The notes below the pieces were generated by a model. That model had not been told where the DNA came from, ran no database searches, and saw only the letters and a list, made by a program, of their open reading frames with translations. From contig OZ038438.1 in NCBI GenBank assembly GCA_964036275.1, positions 12,790,720 to 12,854,719 of the forward strand: a DNA stretch of 64,000 nucleotides. The letters run 5' to 3'. Shown piece after piece: positions 60,601 to 64,000 of this stretch (within the stretch, counting starts at the first letter, position 1; each line of letters opens with the position of its first letter). Made by a program: the position numbers and the translations under genes. The stretch is from Litoditis marina (lineage: Eukaryota > Nematoda > Chromadorea > Rhabditida > Rhabditidae).

Positions 60601-63337
60601 GTTAGCGTAACTTTACGTTAAGGCCCTAACTCAAAAATGTACTCGGGCCGATTGCATTTATTTGATGGCCTCTAAGTACTGTTAGAGTTAGGGAGCAATC
60701 GTAACAACTTTTCGACAAAATCTTCATATATAGGTGGGGTGACGTTAATGAAACCGCCATGTGATACGTGAAGACAAAACGGTATTTTATACTTTTCATC
60801 AATTGTTCACAAGCTGTGATGTGGTTTAGACGTATCACGTGAGCTTAAGAAGTAGCACGAACACACAGTATGAACTTTCATAGAAAATAAACTAACCATC
60901 ATAATTACTGCTCACACTTCCGGGATTGTATCTGGACATATCATTCGGGAGAGGCGAAATCTTTGGTTGGATTTGCGTGCTTAGAAGGGGAGAACTTGGG
61001 CTCAGACCGTTCTGCATCAAACCTATGCTCATCGGACTCAAACCTGAATAAGTAGTTTTTAATCGATGAGAATAAAAAATTTAAGATAAACAATAGAACA
61101 AAATATATTTCAAAACAATTTCGACCCATAGTAAGTTATGTGCCATCAACACACAATTGGTGAATACCACACTATTGTATGGCTTTTCAAGCATGAGAAT
61201 GTCAGTTTATCCATTTCCATTCTCTCTGATGTTATATGTAACAGACCAGGTAGAAGAATAACTATTAGTGCTGATTGCTAACCTGTAGTCAAGCCGGCGG
61301 CTAGGGTGGACGCCAGTGATTGACTGAGACTCTGTTGAAGGCTGTGCGCGGCGCAGTGGAGGTTCTGTGCCAGACCGGAGTTCAAGCTGTGCAGTCCCTG
61401 CATGATACTCTGATTCAGATGTTGACTCTGCTGCTGGTTGAGGGCCTGGTTCAGGTCGTGGAAGGAGGGCGACAACTGCTGGGGCGCCGCTGACGGCGGC
61501 TGGAGGCCCTCGAATGAAGTGGACGGTCCGCTAGACGCATGATCATCTTCCGAATTGTACTTCTTCATGAAATCATCGATCAGTGAGTCTTCTGAAACAT
61601 TAGATTGGAACATATTCACATGTTGGTACTTGTTCATTTCAGAGGTATTTTAATATTAGGTATATACCATAGCAGAACACTAGTTATTGAAAGTCAGCGA
61701 CCGAATAACAAAGAAATGAATTAGAACAAGAGACAGTTCGCTGACCTGATAAAAGTTTTTTGAACTCCTTGTAGATCAGTGCACCCCAGGCCGGGTCGCG
61801 ATCGACAAAGTCTTGTTCAGTCATGACCATCAATTGCTGTCCATTTAGGCTGGCAAACTGAAAACAACTCAAATAGACTCTTATGCGTTTAGACCAGGAG
61901 AGCAATGTTCTTAGTGCACACAGCCAATCACGTACTGTGTCAACTCTTGCATGTGAAAGCACGCCAAACGTGAACACAATATCGCTTATACATCTTTGAT
62001 ACGCCTGGTTTTTTGTTAAAAAGGTTTTTGAACCAGGAATTGCACTCTGACCGCACTAATAGTCTTTTTCCAATTACTTCAATGAAATCAAATAGTGTGA
62101 AGGTGAACGTACTCGGTGCATGTTCATCTCATCGAATTCGATTCCATGTCGTTTGGCCACATCCAACATCCACGAGACGACATCGTCCACCAGCCATTCG
62201 ACCGGCTCCTTGACTCGGAAACGAGCCAGGTCGACCCTGCAGTAGACTTTGAGTTATTCGAAAAAAGAGAACAAGTCACATTCAGCATTTTAATGTAGGT
62301 AGGGAGTGACCGAATCGTTGTTGTAGTTTGATCTCGAAACCCCCCGTTATTCACAAATTTTGACAGAAAAGCAACGGGACCAAACTACAAACAGCGGGAC
62401 AGCGATTTGGAGAAGCAGCGATTTGGAGAAGCAAACCCTATATAGTCGTAGCCAACGGAAAGGCGGGAGGGTACTGTATATCTCACTTTCCGCTGTGTAC
62501 GCACTTATGTCGTCAATTCCAAAGCCTGCCCGTAACGTGCTCTAATAGCGCAGTGGTTAGCGCCCTGCTACAAAACTTTTGCTCGCAGGTTCAATTCCGG
62601 AGAGAGACAGAAACTTATAAATTTGGCACTTACTATATGAATGTTTATTCACAAAATGTATCGATAACTCGAAAGTTCGTTCAAAATAATCTTAGTGGCA
62701 CATTCATGCACTACAATATATGCCCAACCTCATTCTGAACTCACTTGTCATTGTTGGGTATAGGTTTGACGGAGGTACTCATGGAAGATCGGAGAATATT
62801 CTGACCACCGAGTCTATCCAAGAGTGCTGGCAGGCACATTAGTCCCGGGTACAAAGCGGGTAGATTGGGAGCACCCGTGGAGGGTACTACCGAGAAGGCA
62901 GATGAGCCACTCAGTGTCAGTTTGGTGGGCCTGAAACTTTCAACCGTTACTAGGTCTAATAGTCACCTAAAACGTGGAAGAACTTCAGTATACACCTTCA
63001 CTATCACACGTCAACAAAGTAAGTTGTGTCCAACACGATATGCGTTACATTACGTTTGACTAGCATATACGGCTCTGTTTTGTATGTTCGCAGCATGTAA
63101 ATCAGAAAATTTCTGTTACTCATGGGAAAATTAACACATCACATCAGCATTGATTTTTTATTTCCGGTACATTGGTTATATGCAAGTCTCAAGTAAAGTT
63201 TAAATTGGTAGCAATTAGGTACGAGGTCGGTAGGTAATGATAGAGTTGAACTGCAGAATGAGGCTCAATCAGGGTGAGACTAATTACCTTGTAGGAGTGC
63301 TAGAGGGCGTCATGAGCTGGTAATAAGGCTCACCCAT
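54476..63337 (-). CDS. ETS transcription factor, ESE class (ELF3/ELF5/EHF-like), with Pointed domain
   Basis: Nuclear DNA-binding factor. Exons 5' to 3': 63337-63288 (with ATG), 62930-62745, 62236-62113, 61857-61746, 61591-61283, 61043-60897, 56764-56614, 56135-56016, then either 55407-55284 or 54668-54476. The Pointed (SAM) domain spans the two exons 62236-61746 ([20 protein letters not shown] to [14 protein letters not shown]). A Gln/Ser-rich linker follows ([16 protein letters not shown]). The ETS domain starts at [15 protein letters not shown] and includes [23 protein letters not shown] and [18 protein letters not shown] and [11 protein letters not shown] are hallmarks of the ESE group. 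The last coding piece has two alternative exons, giving 440 or 463 aa from the Met at 63337. Intron 60896-56765 is 4.1 kb and full of repeats. The first exon is uncertain: see the exon at 63458-63564. Confidence 0.92.
55284..55407 (-). other. Proximal alternative last exon of the ETS gene (variant ETS end)
   Basis: It has the same entry phase as the distal exon and follows CATTGCAG. It encodes [20 protein letters not shown], then [20 protein letters not shown] and L before TGA. The first tyrosine after the arginine is Thr, and the hairpin has four extra residues (PKTGLYPKK instead of SGRR). The rest of the ETS end is preserved, so it is under coding constraint rather than decayed. Confidence 0.8.
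57690..59420. repeat. Tandem array with an almost exact 626-bp duplication
   Basis: 57944-58569 and 58570-59195 appear identical by eye; minus-strand frames of 70 and 81 codons recur unchanged at a spacing of 626. The flanks 57726-57943 and 59196-59400 are diverged copies of the same unit, so an older two-copy repeat was enlarged by unequal exchange. A GC hairpin (CCGCGGCTAACGCCGCGG) starts the array at 57705. TGACGTCA words recur at 58288, 58914 and 59366. Lies in the large ETS intron. The minus-strand frames are probably not genes. Confidence 0.8.
59421..60896. other. Rest of the ETS 4.1 kb intron
   Basis: AT-rich with no exon. AACTCGAGAACGGCTGAATG at about 59750 resembles wording common in animal DNA transposon fragments. 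Nothing else is assignable. Confidence 0.3.
62321..62390. repeat. 70-bp copy of the TGTAGTTTGA MITE
   Basis: TTGTAGTTTGATCTCGAAAC at the left is opposed by GCAACGGGACCAAACTACAA at the right. Lies in the ETS intron beyond 62236. Confidence 0.7.
62537..62610 (+). ncRNA. tRNA-like / tRNA-derived sequence
   Basis: A box TAGCGCAGTGG at 62546-62556 and a perfect-consensus B box GGTTCAATTCC at 62588-62598, at tRNA spacing. The acceptor and anticodon stems pair poorly, so this is probably a tRNA-derived SINE head or pseudogene. It is preceded by the MITE at 62321-62390 and lies in an ETS intron, opposite to the gene. Confidence 0.5.
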
Positions 63338-63457
63338 GCCTGGTTTCTCACTCAACGGGTCACTTTCGCCACGGATTGATTGGTACTTCCATGTTATGAA
63401 TTATGAATGTCTCGGTTGTATTAGTATAAATAAGGTGAAAATATTCTTTATAATTAC

Positions 63458-63564
63458 CCAGTAGGAATGCTAGAGGGCGTCGGGGAGGCCAGTGCGGCCC
63501 ACTCAGTTGCCCCCGAAGCGGCGTGAGCGAGAAGGGGGGCCGGACACGCCAGCGCCGGACTATC
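63458..63564 (-). other. Alternative upstream exon of the ETS gene
   Basis: After TTGTTGCAG the exon encodes DSPALACPAPLLAHAASGAT, then EWAALASPTPSSIPTG, and ends in the same phase as the ATG-bearing exon 63337-63288. Both exons end with the same 30-bp stretch (ACGCCCTCTAGCA...TCCTAC...GTAATTA), so one looks like a partial duplicate of the other. It would require a further exon to the right, outside or near the window end, and would give a longer N-terminus. Confidence 0.6.
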
Positions 63565-64000
63565 CTGCAACAAAACACATCAAATCAGGGGAAACTAATA
63601 GAAAATTGAGTTCATTTCACGGAAACAAAGGTGCTTGTATGAACACGCCAACTTTATTGTGAATACCGGCTATTTCTACGACTATTGAAAAGAAGTGGAA
63701 AACTGGAAAGTATACGTATTGTATTTAATTGAACAGCGGTACATTTTGTGTTACAGCATTGAAGTTTCGAAATGGAGAAATCAAACTAGTACCGCATACT
63801 CGAATTTTTGTCGAAATGATTTGATTGATATATTTTACTTAACATATAACTTCGTGAAAAACAGTGGTTAGTAGAGAAAGTAATCGCGCCTGTTTCAAAA
63901 AGGGTTGGCACATTGTGTATCGAATGGTGTTTTTTAGATATGATTATTGATTGCAACAAAAATAATCACAAAGCGAGGTGTTATTATTTGCAGGCCCAGA
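63565..64000. other. Window end, 5' side of the ETS gene
   Basis: No exon recognised. It may hold an intron of the ETS gene whose first exon lies beyond the window. Confidence 0.35.

Overview
The window looks like nuclear DNA of a nematode. It is AT-rich, and its genes are split into many short exons with GT-AG introns whose acceptors mostly end TTNCAG without a long pyrimidine tract. Four genes (starts at 8062 on the minus strand; 16767, 41231 and 49201 on the plus strand) have their ATG 0-5 bases after such an acceptor with no obvious coding exon before it, as expected of spliced-leader trans-splicing. From memory, C. elegans relatives of several of these genes (gcp-2, rab-37, hpk-1, nfki-1) lie on the X chromosome; this was not checked.

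Layout. 1116-8062 (-): a glutamate carboxypeptidase II type M28 peptidase in 19 coding exons. 8578-9400 (-): an unrecognised basic three-exon chain. 9594-9990 (-): the 3' end of a non-LTR retrotransposon. 10769-15370 (-): an unrecognised secreted protein of 334 aa in nine phase-consistent exons; its first intron carries a 1.4 kb inverted-repeat transposon. 16767-17892 (+): a 96-aa protein with a mitochondrial-type leader. 21762-25655 (+): a Rab26/Rab37-type GTPase. 30189-38088 (+): a homeodomain-interacting protein kinase (HIPK). 41231-46355 (+): an ankyrin-repeat protein of the atypical I-kappa-B (I-kappa-B-zeta) kind. 49201-52662 (+): a DRAM/TMEM150 membrane protein. 54476-63564 (-): an ETS factor of the ESE class (ELF3/ELF5/EHF) with a Pointed domain and two alternative terminal exons that encode different ends of the DNA-binding domain.

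These are independent genes, not an operon: strands alternate and gaps are several kb. HIPK, the I-kappa-B-like protein and the ETS factor are all transcriptional or stress regulators, but nothing in the sequence shows that they act together. The DRAM and ETS genes are convergent.

The rest is dominated by short inverted-repeat DNA elements: at least six families, some nested, two carrying or neighbouring tRNA-like pol III boxes, plus a recent 626-bp tandem duplication in an ETS intron. The most interesting observations are the ETS alternative DNA-binding-domain ends, the unknown secreted protein gene, the altered substrate pocket of the carboxypeptidase and the family of foldback elements. 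Exon boundaries were read by eye from splice signals and reading phase; 5' ends of the Rab, HIPK and ETS genes are unresolved.
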